Positions 17,450 through 27,322 are shown, numbered from the stretch's first letter. The stretch: 64,000 nt of DNA from Shewanella algicola (GCF_014648035.1 NZ_BMQI01000008.1:47721-111720), one strand, 5' to 3'. Notes: a model not told the origin generated them from the letters alone. Program-made: numbers and translations.

Positions 17450-19231
17450 TTAACTAAAATTAGGCCAACTATCAAACGGTTGCTTTTCTAATACCATGTT
17501 GCCTTTTTCATCTTGAGAGATGTTTATCCATGCTTGCCAGTTTTCGTAATCAATATCGGGACAATCTAAGCGGTAATGACTGCAACGACTTTCTTTACGC
17601 ATAATGGATGCTTTGAGCTTCATCTCTGCGGTGATGATCATATTTTCAGTTTCGTGCGCTAAGCGAAGCGCATGTAAATCATCTGCCATCAACATAGGTA
17701 CATGGTGCTCATTGAGCTCCTCAACATAGGCTAACGCGGCTTGCATCATGCGCTCTTTTTTAATGTAAAGCACAAAGTTGGGGATCATCACTCCCTGCAA
17801 AACCTGAGTTACCCAGGCTGGACTATATCCACGTTCACGCTTTAATGGTGCTAAAATTTGCTGATTAACCAATGCCAAATATTGTTCAGACACATCCAAC
17901 TTGCTAGCCATACCGAGACTGTCATTTGCCGCTGCAGCACCCGCAATTGCCCCTTGTACCGCTGAGCCTGCTAACGATGAACCAATTTGAGTATAAATAC
18001 CGCCAGACATATAAGAACCTAAGGCATCACCTGCGGCATATAAACCAGGAATCGTCGACAAACCTTGGGCATTAATTGGCACTAGCCCTTCTGATTTATG
18101 TATTGCCATCCCAGCACTTGAACCGCCCACTTGCTCGCCTCCCATACCTGGAGGGCCTGAATGACCTTTACTTGATACTAAACCGCGAAAAAAACCTTGT
18201 TCTGGTGGTTTTGGTGGCGGTCCTGATTGTTTAAATGCCTCTGGCACAAATGGCCCTGTAGGAAAAACATCATTTTGACGTTCAACTTGTTGTGTCACCA
18301 TCTCACCTGGGCGTTTAGGTCGTGGAGGCATCATCATAACGGGCGCACCTTGAGTGTATGCCTGATAATTCATATCAACACCCAAGTGATGGTTTATTCG
18401 CGCTGAGGTTATCGATGGTTTTTCTTCAATTTGCCCATGCCAATTGTCGTAGCTTGAACCCGAATTTTTAGCCGAACCGGGATGACCATCGTTCCATTCT
18501 TTACCGGTGACTTTAGCACCAATTTTATAGGCCATTATGGTGCCGTCATGGGTTAAGTCGCATACCGGAAAACCATTGGGTTTAAAGCCTCCTGCGCCGG
18601 TGCATAACACTACTGTTTTTGCATGATAATGAACGATTTTTTGCAGATCTAAACTAAATCCTGACGCACCTACCACACGGCCATCTTGTTTAAGTAGATG
18701 AGTGATCATCATGCGCTCTTCAATCGGTATATTACGCTCACTCAGAGGCTTCATAAAACTGTGATTGTAAAGTGGTGAGTCAAAAAATCCCCAATCCTTT
18801 AATTCTTGTACCCGCGCATAAGAATGTTCGGCAAGTTGTCTAGTAAACACTGGGTTGTTGGTTTGTATTGCAGACTCGGTCACTGTGTCGACAAATTCAT
18901 CAATGCTCATTCTGGCATTGGTTTTATCGTAACTAAAAATACCTTTGGCAAAAGGCGTTAACCCAGAGCTGCCAACACGACCTTTAGACACCATCAACAC
19001 GTTAGCGCCTGCGTCGTGGGCTTTTACCGCCGCAAACACACCGGCCATGCCGCCGCCAATGATCAATACATCAAGGTGGCGATTTTCAATATCAAAACCA
19101 TTACTGTCAATTTTAGGTTTATTTTCTTGCGCGGGTGCATCAAACGGAATATTGGCTAATGCAGCAGCCCCTGCAATACCGCCAGCAATACCAATAAACT
19201 GACGGCGCGATAAGTTAGCTTTAGGGTTCAT
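17450..19231 (-). CDS. Tat-exported FAD flavoprotein, AprA/SdhA/fumarate-reductase superfamily
   Basis: 593 aa from the ATG at 19231, which GGAGGT serves best; ATGs at 19234 and 19243 are alternatives. The Tat signal SRRQFIG (8-14) is followed by a hydrophobic AGGIAGAAALA. The FAD dinucleotide fold IIGGGMAGVFAA lies near 57-68, and a SGGIYTQIGSSLAGSA motif and the C-terminal ESRCSHYRLDCPDIDYENW are typical of the SdhA/AprA group. A Pro/Gly-rich insert (about residues 290-375) is unusual. A ferredoxin and a membrane reductase are encoded just upstream, so it is probably the terminal oxidoreductase of a small periplasm-linked electron chain. Substrate unknown. Confidence 0.85.
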   Translation of the reverse strand: MNPKANLSRRQFIGIAGGIAGAAALANIPFDAPAQENKPKIDSNGFDIENRHLDVLIIGGGMAGVFAAVKAHDAGANVLMVSKGRVGSSGLTPFAKGIFSYDKTNARMSIDEFVDTVTESAIQTNNPVFTRQLAEHSYARVQELKDWGFFDSPLYNHSFMKPLSERNIPIEERMMITHLLKQDGRVVGASGFSLDLQKIVHYHAKTVVLCTGAGGFKPNGFPVCDLTHDGTIMAYKIGAKVTGKEWNDGHPGSAKNSGSSYDNWHGQIEEKPSITSARINHHLGVDMNYQAYTQGAPVMMMPPRPKRPGEMVTQQVERQNDVFPTGPFVPEAFKQSGPPPKPPEQGFFRGLVSSKGHSGPPGMGGEQVGGSSAGMAIHKSEGLVPINAQGLSTIPGLYAAGDALGSYMSGGIYTQIGSSLAGSAVQGAIAGAAAANDSLGMASKLDVSEQYLALVNQQILAPLKRERGYSPAWVTQVLQGVMIPNFVLYIKKERMMQAALAYVEELNEHHVPMLMADDLHALRLAHETENMIITAEMKLKASIMRKESRCSHYRLDCPDIDYENWQAWINISQDEKGNMVLEKQPFDSWPNFS

Positions 19232-19233
19232 CA

Positions 19234-19449
19234 TTACCTCCATGAAACCATAACAGGGATACTTTTATCGGGCGTGATGGTAATCGCGCCAACAGGACAA
19301 TACAGTCTGCATAAATGACAGATTTGACAGTCTTCTGGATAACGTATTTCGGCTTTATTTGTTTCTTTATTCATATGGATAACATCGGTTGGACAACTTT
19401 TAACGCAAGCCTCACAACCAATACATCCAGAAATTTGTTTAATTGGCAT
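19234..19449 (-). CDS. 2x[4Fe-4S] ferredoxin (AprB-like)
   Basis: 71 aa with two full cluster motifs: C9, C12, C15, C19 and C41, C44, C47, C51, each in a CxxCxxCxxxCP pattern. It has no signal peptide. It lies between the membrane reductase (9-bp gap) and the Tat flavoprotein (2-bp gap to the chosen start). As Tat exports folded proteins, it could be carried out bound to the flavoprotein, or it could stay in the cytoplasm and link reductase to flavoprotein; both are inference. Confidence 0.9.
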   Translation of the reverse strand: MPIKQISGCIGCEACVKSCPTDVIHMNKETNKAEIRYPEDCQICHLCRLYCPVGAITITPDKSIPVMVSWR

Positions 19450-19458
19450 GTTGCGCTC

Positions 19459-20859
19459 CTAAAATGCAAGTTTTTCAAAATTAATTTGCGGCTGAGTAAT
19501 GCCTAACGTGTGTAAATGTGTTGTCGTTGCAGCAATCATCCCTTTTGGTCCACATAAGTAAAACGTCCATTGTGACTCTTTACCTGTTGTCATGGTGGTA
19601 TTGATAAGCGTTTGGTTAATCAGCCCTGGTACGAGGTAAATAGGTAAGCTGTCATCATGCACATTTAGCTGTTCACATATTAACTGTACTTTAAAATCGA
19701 TCATGGTCTTTTCAAGCTCAACTAACTCATCAACATGCACCATGCGCGCCTGAGTGCGGTTAGCATAGAGCAGCCTGATTGGCCGTGGATCATGTTGCGC
19801 GGCAAGCTGGCGTAATAAACTTAACATTGGTGCAATCCCCGCTCCGCCGGCGATTAGGGTGATACCACTGGCAAGCTGGCTTTGATCTAACGTCATGCAA
19901 CCGTAGGGGCCATCAACAAACACGGTTTGACCTGCAGTTAATTGATCAAGTGACGAGGTATAATCACCAAGTGCTCTGATAATAAACCCTAATTGATCTT
20001 GCTCAGCACCTGTCACAATTGAAAATGGATGTTGCTCAAAGCTGTAAGGGTTGCCCGTGGTATTGAGCCACACAAATTGCCCAGGTTGATATGCCAGAGT
20101 ATTGGAGGTGGTCGGTGCAATGTTAACCTGCCAATCAGATTCATTCATTTTTTCAACATGAGAAATGACATAAGGACGTTGCTTAATTAAACGCGGTTTA
20201 ATGACATAGTTATAAACAATTAATGTCATAGACACGGCATACAGCAACCACCAAATAACATTAAACTGTTGATTATATTGGCCATGACTGCCCACTGTGG
20301 TGATATGCAATGTTGCCAGTGTAGCGATAATGCTAAAGCCAATCACATGCAGAAAACGCCAGGTTTCATAGTTGATATTGAGCTTATCTTTAAACACCGA
20401 CATCAACACCCACACCGCCATCGTGACCCAGGCGAGTATTCCGGTTAATAAATGGGGTGACGTAATTGCACTGATGAGGCTGACACTAAAGTCGTCAAAT
20501 GACATCATAGCTTTAGGCAGTAAAATCAAAATGGGATGTAAGAAAAAGAATATGCTTAGATACTGCCCGAGCTGTTTGTGCTTGGTGATCCCCCAGTCAA
20601 TATTGGCGAACAAAGGTAATTGCTTGATGCGACCCGCCAGCGGGAATTGCATAAAAAACACACTCATGGCAAGTAAGTTAACCGCACTCAATATGCTGGT
20701 ATAAATACCTTCAATTTGCATACCTAAAAGCTGTGCTATGACAACCGGCACGATCACGATAGAGAGATAGGCCACTGCCAACTTGGTACTTTTAGGCAGT
20801 TGTAATGGGTTAATACTCGCCTTGTGGATAGGCGGTTTTGTTGCTGTTGGACTGGTCAT
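19459..20859 (-). CDS. Membrane ferric-reductase-like oxidoreductase (NOX/FRE type) with FAD and NAD domains
   Basis: 466 aa. The N-terminal half has about six transmembrane helices with paired histidines expected to bind haem (for example LGQYLSIFFFLHPILIL and TWRFLHVIGFSIIATLATLH). The C-terminal half has the FAD motif EQHPFSIVTG, a GPYG phosphate loop, the nucleotide motif LIAGGAGIAPMLSLLRQL and the terminal YLCGPKGM. It would move electrons from cytoplasmic NAD(P)H through FAD across the membrane. It is first in the operon with the ferredoxin and Tat flavoprotein; the start is preceded by GGAG. Confidence 0.87.
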   Translation of the reverse strand: MTSPTATKPPIHKASINPLQLPKSTKLAVAYLSIVIVPVVIAQLLGMQIEGIYTSILSAVNLLAMSVFFMQFPLAGRIKQLPLFANIDWGITKHKQLGQYLSIFFFLHPILILLPKAMMSFDDFSVSLISAITSPHLLTGILAWVTMAVWVLMSVFKDKLNINYETWRFLHVIGFSIIATLATLHITTVGSHGQYNQQFNVIWWLLYAVSMTLIVYNYVIKPRLIKQRPYVISHVEKMNESDWQVNIAPTTSNTLAYQPGQFVWLNTTGNPYSFEQHPFSIVTGAEQDQLGFIIRALGDYTSSLDQLTAGQTVFVDGPYGCMTLDQSQLASGITLIAGGAGIAPMLSLLRQLAAQHDPRPIRLLYANRTQARMVHVDELVELEKTMIDFKVQLICEQLNVHDDSLPIYLVPGLINQTLINTTMTTGKESQWTFYLCGPKGMIAATTTHLHTLGITQPQINFEKLAF

Positions 20860-20996
20860 TATTTGTCTCCATGAGTGTCGCCCATGGAAAGACTATAAAA
20901 CTTATGCGGTTAAAAAGGGGTTAACAAACCCGTATTTAAGGGTAAAACTATGCAAAGATAAGTGATGACTCATCCACATTTACACTACACATAACA

Positions 20997-21021
20997 AAAA
21001 AGATCCACTTGGGATCTTTTT
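20997..21021. terminator. Terminator near the serC 3' side (hairpin 1)
   Basis: AAAAAGATCC / GGATCTTTTT with loop ACTTG, a symmetrical intrinsic terminator on either strand. It lies between the divergent redox operon promoter and the 3' end of serC. Confidence 0.75.
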
Positions 21022-21026
21022 GGGAT

Positions 21027-21050
21027 TTAACGCCTCAACAGAGGCGTTAA
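21027..21050. terminator. Second hairpin immediately after serC
   Basis: TTAACGCCTC / GAGGCGTTAA, perfect 10-bp stem with an AACA loop, 16 bases after the serC stop on the minus strand. It forms a tandem pair with the hairpin at 20997-21021; the U-run belongs to the latter. Confidence 0.65.
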
Positions 21051-21065
21051 CAATGGCAGCAAACG

Positions 21066-22157
21066 TTAAGCGTGTTGAGTGGCAAATTGATTCATAAAGT
21101 TGACCAGTTTTTGCACACCCGCTAATGGCATTGCGTTATAAATACTCGCGCGCATGCCGCCGACAAGACGATGGCCTTTTAGCGCAACTAAACCCGCCTT
21201 CTCTGCTTGTTTTAAAAACTCGCCATCAAGAGCGTCATTCACCAACTGGAAAGTAACGTTCATGCGTGAACGATTGTGCGGCGCAACACCATTTTTATAA
21301 AATGGATTTGAATCGATACAATCATACAGTAATGCCGCTTTTTGTTGATTGACTTCAGCCATTGCACTCACGCCGCCATTTGCCACTAACCAGGCAAACA
21401 CTTCTGATGCGAGGTACCATGCAAACGTGGGCGGAGTATTAAACATTGAGCCATGCTCAACTGCAACACGATAATCCATGATAGACGATTGTGGCAATGC
21501 TGGTAACTTAAGCATGTCATCACGCACTATCACAATCGATAAGCCCGATGGGCCAATGTTCTTTTGTGCACCCGCATAAATAAGACCATATTTACTGACA
21601 TCAATATCATGAGACATAATGGTTGAAGAAAGATCGGCAACCACTGGCCATGGGCTGTCTAACTCTTCAAAGATTTCTATGCCGTCAACCGTTTCATTAG
21701 AGCAGTAATGCACATAACGATAGTCTTTATCGATTGCATTAAGATCTGGCAAGTTAACCTGGTTTAGTCCGTCAACTTTTTCAACAATATTAAGACTGTC
21801 TATTTGGCTTTCATCAACTAATTTACGTGCTTCGGTTACTGCCGAAGACGACCATTGGCCACTAATTAAATACAATGCACGGCCGTTGTCGCCTAAAAAG
21901 TTATTCACTACATTAGAAAACTGAGCACGGCCACCGCCGTGCATAAATAACACATGATAGTTTTTAGGAATGTGCATTAACTGGCGCAAGGTCACTTCCG
22001 CTTGTTCCGTTAACGCGATAAATTCCTTACTACGGTGGCTTATTTCCATCACGGAAACGCCAAGGCCATTCCAATCAATTAATTCCTGTTGTGCTTTTTG
22101 CATTACAGCTTGAGGTAACATCGCAGGACCCGCACAGAAATTATAAATCGCGCTCAC
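21066..22157 (-). CDS. serC: Phosphoserine aminotransferase
   Basis: About 363 aa. The frame can start at TTG 22163, but AAGGAG is spaced 6 bases from the GTG at 22157, giving [15 protein letters not shown], the conserved N-terminus. PLP-lysine region [19 protein letters not shown], and C-terminal [16 protein letters not shown]. It makes phosphoserine in serine synthesis and takes part in pyridoxal phosphate synthesis. The next gene upstream is gyrA, same strand, separated by a terminator and a palindromic repeat. Confidence 0.95.
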   Translation of the reverse strand: MSAIYNFCAGPAMLPQAVMQKAQQELIDWNGLGVSVMEISHRSKEFIALTEQAEVTLRQLMHIPKNYHVLFMHGGGRAQFSNVVNNFLGDNGRALYLISGQWSSSAVTEARKLVDESQIDSLNIVEKVDGLNQVNLPDLNAIDKDYRYVHYCSNETVDGIEIFEELDSPWPVVADLSSTIMSHDIDVSKYGLIYAGAQKNIGPSGLSIVIVRDDMLKLPALPQSSIMDYRVAVEHGSMFNTPPTFAWYLASEVFAWLVANGGVSAMAEVNQQKAALLYDCIDSNPFYKNGVAPHNRSRMNVTFQLVNDALDGEFLKQAEKAGLVALKGHRLVGGMRASIYNAMPLAGVQKLVNFMNQFATQHA

Positions 22158-22185
22158 AGACAACTCCTTGACTCAGTTTGTATTC

Positions 22186-22238
22186 ATACCAATCAGATTA
22201 ACTCTCTGATCTGCTCTGATAATTCATACGATTGGTAT
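22186..22238. repeat. Inverted repeat with ATACCAATC/GATTGGTAT ends
   Basis: Nine-base perfect inverted arms at 22186-22194 and 22230-22238 flank a 35-base A/T-rich centre, in the serC-gyrA spacer. Similar ATACCAAT-ended intergenic palindromes recur in Shewanella and Pseudoalteromonas sequences as I recall them, so this may be a dispersed short repeat rather than a specific operator. Confidence 0.45.
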
Positions 22239-22329
22239 CATTATGTTTAGCGGTTAATACTAAGGACTTTATTTACTGTTGAATAGGTCTTTATTTGCCT
22301 ATTTTGATGAATAATTTTCCGCAAAATAA

Positions 22330-22353
22330 AACGAGCGCCATTAGGCGCTCGTT
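22330..22353. terminator. Terminator after gyrA
   Basis: AACGAGCGCC / GGCGCTCGTT, perfect 10-bp stem with ATTA loop, followed on the minus strand by TTATTTTGC, 28 bases after the gyrA stop. Confidence 0.85.
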
Positions 22354-22380
22354 ATTAATGTGATTAAGTTAACTGACAGG

Positions 22381-25104
22381 TTATTCCTGCTCGTCAGCCT
22401 CTGCATCACCTTCTACTTCAGAACTTGCAGACTCAACCGTTTCACCTTCGGCTACTTCGCCTTCAATGATGTCAGCAGGCACTATTACATTGCCTTCTTC
22501 ATCTAGCAACTCTTCTGTTTGAATTTCATCAATGCGCTGCAAACCAACGACTTTCTCGTCATCTGCGGTACGGATGATGGTCACGCCTTGTGTGTTACGG
22601 CCAATGATTGAAACGCCTTCAGCAGGCGTACGAACCAAGGTACCTTTATCACTGATTAGCATGATTTCGTCAAAGTCACCGACTTGAACTGCGCCCACTA
22701 CTGGACCGTTACGCTCGCTCACTTTAATGGAGACCACACCTTTGGTGCCACGGCTCTTCGCTGGGTATTCACTTAGCTCAGTACGCTTACCATAACCGTT
22801 TTCGGTTACCGTTAAGATTGCGCCATCACCTTTAGGTACAATCAGTGACACCACTTTTTGACCATCTTCAAGCTTGATACCACGAACACCTGTGGCAGTT
22901 CGGCCCATTGGACGTAATGCAATGATTTCTTCGCCAGTTTCCGCATCGACCTTCACTTCACCGGTTTCAGAATCACGGGCTTTTTCGTTAAAGCGAACGA
23001 CTTTACCTTCGTTAGAGAACAACATGATGTCGTCGCTACCTTCAGTAATATCAACACCAATTAGCTGGTCACCGTCTTTAAGGTTTACAGCAATAATACC
23101 GTTTGCACGAGGATTACTGTAAGCCGTTAATGCTGTTTTTTTCACGGTTCCATGTGCTGTTGCCATGATGATAAATTTATCATCAGCATACTCACGTACA
23201 GGTAAGATTGCTGTAATGTGTTCACCGTCAGATAACGGTAATAAGTTAACAATTGGGCGACCACGAGCAGTACGACTCGCAAGCGGTAATTGGTACACTT
23301 TAAGCCAGTACATTTTGCCAAAGTCAGAGAAGCACAAAATAGTATCGTGGGTATTAGCAACCAGTAGTTTTTCAACGAAATCTTCGTCTTTTACTTTAGT
23401 GGCGGCTTTGCCTTTACCACCACGACGTTGTGCTTGGTAGTCAGATAATACTTGGTACTTGGCGTAACCTAAGTGCGATAATGTCACCACCACGTCTTCT
23501 TCATTGATTAAGTCTTCTAGACTCATGTCAATTTCGTTAGCGTTAATAATCGTACGACGGGCGTCACCGTATTGCTCAAGAATTTCTTCTAGCTCTTCTT
23601 TGATGACTTCCATTAACCGTTCAGGACTGCGCAGAATTAATAATAAGCCTGCGATAAGCACAAGTAGATCTTCGTATTCAGCTAAAATCTTGTCATGTTC
23701 TAAACCGGTTAAACGGTGTAAACGTAATTCAAGAATCGCTTGCGCTTGTTGTTCTGTTAAATAGTATTTTCCATCACGGATACCATACTCAGGCTCTAAC
23801 CATTCAGGGCGCGCTGCATCATCGCCGGCTTTTTCAAGCATGCCTTGTACATGGCCTAATTCCCAACCTTGTGCCACTAACTTCACTTTCGCTTCAGCTG
23901 GTGTTGGAGAGGCTTTAATTAACGCAATGATTGGGTCGATGTTAGCCAGTGCAATCGCTAGTGCTTCAAGAATGTGGGCACGTTCGCGGGCTTTACGCAG
24001 TTCAAATACGGTACGGCGGGTAACCACTTCACGGCGGTGAAGAATAAAGCACTCGAGCATTTCTTTAAGGTTAAACAATTTTGGCTGACCGTTAGTCAAT
24101 GCCACCATGTTAATACCAAAAGAACACTGCATTTGCGTTTGAGCGTATAAATTGTTTAATACAACCTCGCCTACTTCGCCGCGCTTGATTTCTATCACGA
24201 TACGCATACCGTCTTTATCAGACTCGTCGCGTAAGCCGCTGATGCCTTCAATCTTTTTGTCTTTTACTAGCTCAGCAATTTTTTCAATTAACTTAGCTTT
24301 GTTCACCTGATATGGAATTTCATGAACGATAATACGTTCACGCCCACTATCTTCGGTTTCAATTTCTGCTTTAGAACGCATCACAGCACGGCCGCGACCC
24401 GTTTTATACGCATCAATAATGCCTTTACGGCCATTAATCGATGCTGCTGTAGGGAAATCAGGACCTGGAATGTATTCCATTAGCTGCTCAATCGACAGGC
24501 TAGGATCTGCGATTAAGGCTAAACAGCCTTGAACAACTTCAGTTAAGTTGTGTGGCGGAATATTGGTCGCCATACCTACCGCGATACCTGATGAACCGTT
24601 AATTAACAGGTTAGGTACACGTGTTGGCAATACTGCAGGAATAAATTCTGTGCCGTCGTAGTTAGGAACAAAATCGACGGTTTCTTTTTCAAGGTCGGCA
24701 AGCAGCGAGTGCGCCAACTTTTGCATACGGATTTCTGTGTAACGCATTGCTGCTGCAGAGTCACCGTCGACCGAACCAAAGTTTCCTTGTCCGTCAACCA
24801 AGGTGTAACGAAGCGAGAATGGTTGCGCCATACGAACAATCGTATCGTATACGGCGGTATCACCATGTGGGTGATATTTACCGATTACGTCACCAACAAC
24901 ACGAGCGGATTTTTTATATGGTTTGTTCCAATCGTTTTTCAATTCACTCATGGCGAACAATACGCGACGGTGAACTGGTTTTAAACCGTCACGTACGTCA
25001 GGTAATGCACGACCTACAATTACACTCATGGCGTAATCTAGGTAAGAATTCTTAAGTTCGTCTTCGATATTAATTGGCGAAATAGATGATGCCAGATCAG
25101 TCAT
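22381..25104 (-). CDS. gyrA: DNA gyrase subunit A
   Basis: 907 aa. The catalytic tyrosine is Tyr122 in [11 protein letters not shown]. The quinolone region reads [10 protein letters not shown], giving Thr83 and Asp87 in E. coli numbering, which coincides with numbering here. The GyrA box QRRGGKG and six-bladed C-terminal DNA-wrapping domain are present, followed by a long acidic tail (from about residue 865, rich in E, D, V). GyrA with GyrB introduces negative supercoils. It is divergent from ubiG across 408 bp. It looks intact and like a normal chromosomal copy. Confidence 0.98.
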   Translation of the reverse strand: MTDLASSISPINIEDELKNSYLDYAMSVIVGRALPDVRDGLKPVHRRVLFAMSELKNDWNKPYKKSARVVGDVIGKYHPHGDTAVYDTIVRMAQPFSLRYTLVDGQGNFGSVDGDSAAAMRYTEIRMQKLAHSLLADLEKETVDFVPNYDGTEFIPAVLPTRVPNLLINGSSGIAVGMATNIPPHNLTEVVQGCLALIADPSLSIEQLMEYIPGPDFPTAASINGRKGIIDAYKTGRGRAVMRSKAEIETEDSGRERIIVHEIPYQVNKAKLIEKIAELVKDKKIEGISGLRDESDKDGMRIVIEIKRGEVGEVVLNNLYAQTQMQCSFGINMVALTNGQPKLFNLKEMLECFILHRREVVTRRTVFELRKARERAHILEALAIALANIDPIIALIKASPTPAEAKVKLVAQGWELGHVQGMLEKAGDDAARPEWLEPEYGIRDGKYYLTEQQAQAILELRLHRLTGLEHDKILAEYEDLLVLIAGLLLILRSPERLMEVIKEELEEILEQYGDARRTIINANEIDMSLEDLINEEDVVVTLSHLGYAKYQVLSDYQAQRRGGKGKAATKVKDEDFVEKLLVANTHDTILCFSDFGKMYWLKVYQLPLASRTARGRPIVNLLPLSDGEHITAILPVREYADDKFIIMATAHGTVKKTALTAYSNPRANGIIAVNLKDGDQLIGVDITEGSDDIMLFSNEGKVVRFNEKARDSETGEVKVDAETGEEIIALRPMGRTATGVRGIKLEDGQKVVSLIVPKGDGAILTVTENGYGKRTELSEYPAKSRGTKGVVSIKVSERNGPVVGAVQVGDFDEIMLISDKGTLVRTPAEGVSIIGRNTQGVTIIRTADDEKVVGLQRIDEIQTEELLDEEGNVIVPADIIEGEVAEGETVESASSEVEGDAEADEQE

Positions 25105-25233
25105 AAACTGCGCGTTCCCCTAAAATTAGCTGACAATAAATGTTCCATATTATTATCTAGCTTAAAAACGTGATTTGGCATTCTAACACAGATATTTAAT
25201 GTCGCCAGAGCAAACACCAGCCAAATGTACTAT

Positions 25234-25275
25234 GCAGGGTAAAATTTATAAAAAGCAGGGTAAAATTTATAAAAA
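25234..25275. repeat. Perfect tandem duplication of 21 bp between gyrA and ubiG
   Basis: Two exact 21-base copies (25234-25254 and 25255-25275) beginning GCAGGGTAAAATTTATAAAA. Each carries a TAAAAT-like element, so the duplication could double a promoter-like box in this divergent spacer (25105-25512). The rest of the 408-bp spacer has no gene. Confidence 0.7.
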
Positions 25276-25512
25276 AGCCAATATTTTCAGCAAACTTAGT
25301 ATATTCAGTTGCTAATATAGTGACTCAATATGCCGACATAAAAGCCAAACTGCTGCAGCTTTAAGCGCTTTGGTTTATAAAAATAGTCAGGCTCGATGCT
25401 AAACGGTGATTTTATAACCAGCGCAACATGGCAAAAGCGTAATGTTGACTACTATTCGCTAAGGTAATCGTTATAATAACCGCCATACATTATTAGACAC
25501 TTAGGTTAGCTT

Positions 25513-26235
25513 ATGTCACACGCTGAAAAATTACCGGCCAATGTTGATCCTGAAGAAATCGCAAAATTTGAAGCCATGGCACAAACTTGGTGGGATCTTG
25601 ATGGTGAGTTTAAGCCATTACATTTACTCAACCCACTGCGCTTAAATTATATTGATCAAACCTCGGGCGGTTTATTCGGCAAAACAGTTTTAGATGTTGG
25701 CTGTGGCGGCGGGATTTTATCTGAAAGCATGGCACGTATTGGCGCGAATGTTGACGGCATCGACATGGGTACTGAACCGTTAGAAGTGGCAAAGCTACAT
25801 GCATTAGATTCTGGGGTAACAGTTAATTACCTTAAAACGACCGCAGAAGAACACCGTGATAATCACCGCGAATACTATGATGTCGTTACCTGCATGGAAA
25901 TGCTTGAGCACGTGCCAGACCCTCAATCGGTTATTCAGGCGTGTTGTGACATGGTTAAACCTAACGGGTTTGTGTTTTTCTCAACCATTAACCGTAATGC
26001 CATGTCTTACTTGCAAACGATTATTGGTGCAGAGTATCTATTGAAAATGTTGCCAGTCGGTACTCACGACCACAGTAAATTTATGCGTCCATCTGAGCTT
26101 ATGGCGCTGGTTGATAACACAGATTTATTGTGTAAAGACGCGCTCGGCATTACTTACAATCCATTATCTGGCGTATTTAAATACACCAATAGTGTTGATG
26201 TAAACTATATGATTGCCACGCAAAAAATCGACTAA
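25513..26235 (+). CDS. ubiG: Ubiquinone biosynthesis O-methyltransferase
   Basis: 240 aa, UbiG/Coq3 family. N-terminal [19 protein letters not shown] is the family mark, SAM motif I is VLDVGCGGG (59-67), and [11 protein letters not shown] is motif II. It carries out both O-methylation steps of ubiquinone synthesis. It is followed after 93 bp by gph, as is common in gammaproteobacteria. Confidence 0.97.
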   Translation: MSHAEKLPANVDPEEIAKFEAMAQTWWDLDGEFKPLHLLNPLRLNYIDQTSGGLFGKTVLDVGCGGGILSESMARIGANVDGIDMGTEPLEVAKLHALDSGVTVNYLKTTAEEHRDNHREYYDVVTCMEMLEHVPDPQSVIQACCDMVKPNGFVFFSTINRNAMSYLQTIIGAEYLLKMLPVGTHDHSKFMRPSELMALVDNTDLLCKDALGITYNPLSGVFKYTNSVDVNYMIATQKID

Positions 26236-26255
26236 GTGTTTTATTAATCAAGTCA

Positions 26256-26282
26256 CACCGATAAACGCTAAGTTTATCGGTG
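26256..26282. other. Perfect 11-bp hairpin between ubiG and gph
   Basis: CACCGATAAAC-GCTAA-GTTTATCGGTG lies in the 93-bp spacer. It has no following U-run, so it is more likely a transcript-processing or stabilising hairpin than a terminator. Confidence 0.5.
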
Positions 26283-26328
26283 CCCTGCTCTCAAGTTTCA
26301 TTCCACCCAGGATAATAGGAATTACACA

Positions 26329-26991
26329 GTGTATAAAGATGATGTTAAAGGCGTGCTATTTGATCTTGACGGTACCCTTGCAGATACTGCGCCTGACCTA
26401 GTCTATGCACTTAATTTAAGTTTAAATGATGCCGGTTTTAACTCTCAACCCCTTGATACAATGCGTCATGCCGCATCGCACGGCAGTTTATTTTTGGTTA
26501 AAACCGCGATTCCTGATGCAGATGAAGCCTTACAAATTAGTATTCAACAAGGGCTGTTACAACATTATAGCCGCATCAACGGTCAGCACAGTCGTCTATT
26601 CGATGATTTACCAGAGCTACTGACTTTATTGGACCAACAAGGGATCCCTTATGGGGTGGTTACCAACAAACCTGCGCGTTTTGCTCGGCCATTGGTCGAT
26701 AAACTAGGCTTAACACCTCATCTTAAAGCCATGATAAGCGGTGACAGTACCCGCCATGCCAAACCGCATACTGCGCCAATGTTGTTAGCGGCTCAACAAA
26801 TCGCTGTCCCGCCAGAACATATTTTATATCTTGGCGATGCTGAGCGTGACTTAGTGGCCGCTGATAATGCCAATATGCATGGTGGCGTTGCGTTATGGGG
26901 TTACTTGTCTGCAGCCGACAATCCGCATTTGTGGCCGGCTAAACGCCACTTCGAGCATGGAGCGTCGTTAAAGCAGTTTTTTGTTGAATAA
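26329..26991 (+). CDS. gph: Phosphoglycolate phosphatase-type HAD hydrolase
   Basis: 220 aa starting at GTG 26329 (TAGGA upstream; no in-frame ATG nearby). HAD motif I is VLFDLDGTLADT with Asp12 and Asp14, motif II/III GVVTNKPARFARPLV and KPHTAPML, motif IV YLGDAERDLVAA. In E. coli the gene removes 2-phosphoglycolate formed during DNA repair. Its place after ubiG supports Gph or the closely related MupP-type phosphatases, which sequence alone does not fully separate. Confidence 0.88.
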   Translation: MYKDDVKGVLFDLDGTLADTAPDLVYALNLSLNDAGFNSQPLDTMRHAASHGSLFLVKTAIPDADEALQISIQQGLLQHYSRINGQHSRLFDDLPELLTLLDQQGIPYGVVTNKPARFARPLVDKLGLTPHLKAMISGDSTRHAKPHTAPMLLAAQQIAVPPEHILYLGDAERDLVAADNANMHGGVALWGYLSAADNPHLWPAKRHFEHGASLKQFFVE

Positions 26992-27098
26992 CCCAAGGGA
27001 TAATTGCAACCACGTCATGAATAATTGTGCTCAATTGATTATGACCAACATAGCAGATCAAATAGGGCAAAAGATCAATCTAAAAATGGGCTGAATAT

Positions 27099-27132
27099 TT
27101 TGATCGCTGCTTATTTTAGCGATCAAATTTTT
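27099..27132 (+). terminator. Terminator of the ubiG-gph unit
   Basis: TTTGATCGCT / AGCGATCAAA stem (27099-27108 with 27118-27127), 9-base loop, followed by TTTTT, about 110 bp after the gph stop. Confidence 0.75.
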
Positions 27133-27190
27133 CTAATCTATCGATTAAAAAAACATCACCCATCAAAAACGCTATATAAATTTGGGCTCT

Positions 27191-27212
27191 AGGGTTAGTC
27201 GTTACTAACCCT
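27191..27212. other. Hairpin AGGGTTAGT-CGTT-ACTAACCCT upstream of nrdA
   Basis: Perfect 9-bp stem with a 4-base loop and no U-run. It lies just upstream of the DnaA box in the 535-bp gph-nrdA spacer; it may be a protein-binding palindrome. Function unknown. Confidence 0.4.
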
Positions 27213-27228
27213 AACCGTTATCCTCAAC

Positions 27229-27237
27229 TTATCCACA
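27229..27237 (+). promoter_or_regulatory. DnaA box upstream of nrdAB
   Basis: TTATCCACA is an exact match to the high-affinity DnaA consensus. In E. coli DnaA controls nrdAB through boxes upstream of the promoter, and the location here, about 290 bp before nrdA, fits this. Confidence 0.65.
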
Positions 27238-27275
27238 AGAAGTTAATGTAATTGTGGCTTGCAAATCAACTCAAA

Positions 27276-27291
27276 CCTCACTATCTTGTAT
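27276..27291 (+). promoter_or_regulatory. NrdR box 1 (upstream, weaker)
   Basis: CCTCACTATCTTGTAT shares the TATCTTGT core with box 2 and lies exactly 31 bp (three helical turns) upstream of it, the spacing known for paired NrdR boxes. Confidence 0.6.
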
Positions 27292-27306
27292 CTCAGTTAA
27301 TAAATA

Positions 27307-27322
27307 ACACCATATCTTGTGT
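27307..27322 (+). promoter_or_regulatory. NrdR box 2 (strong)
   Basis: ACACCATATCTTGTGT closely fits the NrdR palindrome ACAC-nATAT-nTnGTGT. NrdR represses ribonucleotide reductase genes when dATP is high; the site is about 205 bp before nrdA. Confidence 0.8.

Noticed and set aside
26256..26282. Terminator between ubiG and gph
   Set aside because: The hairpin is perfect but is followed by CCCTGCTC with no U-run, and the two genes look co-transcribed.
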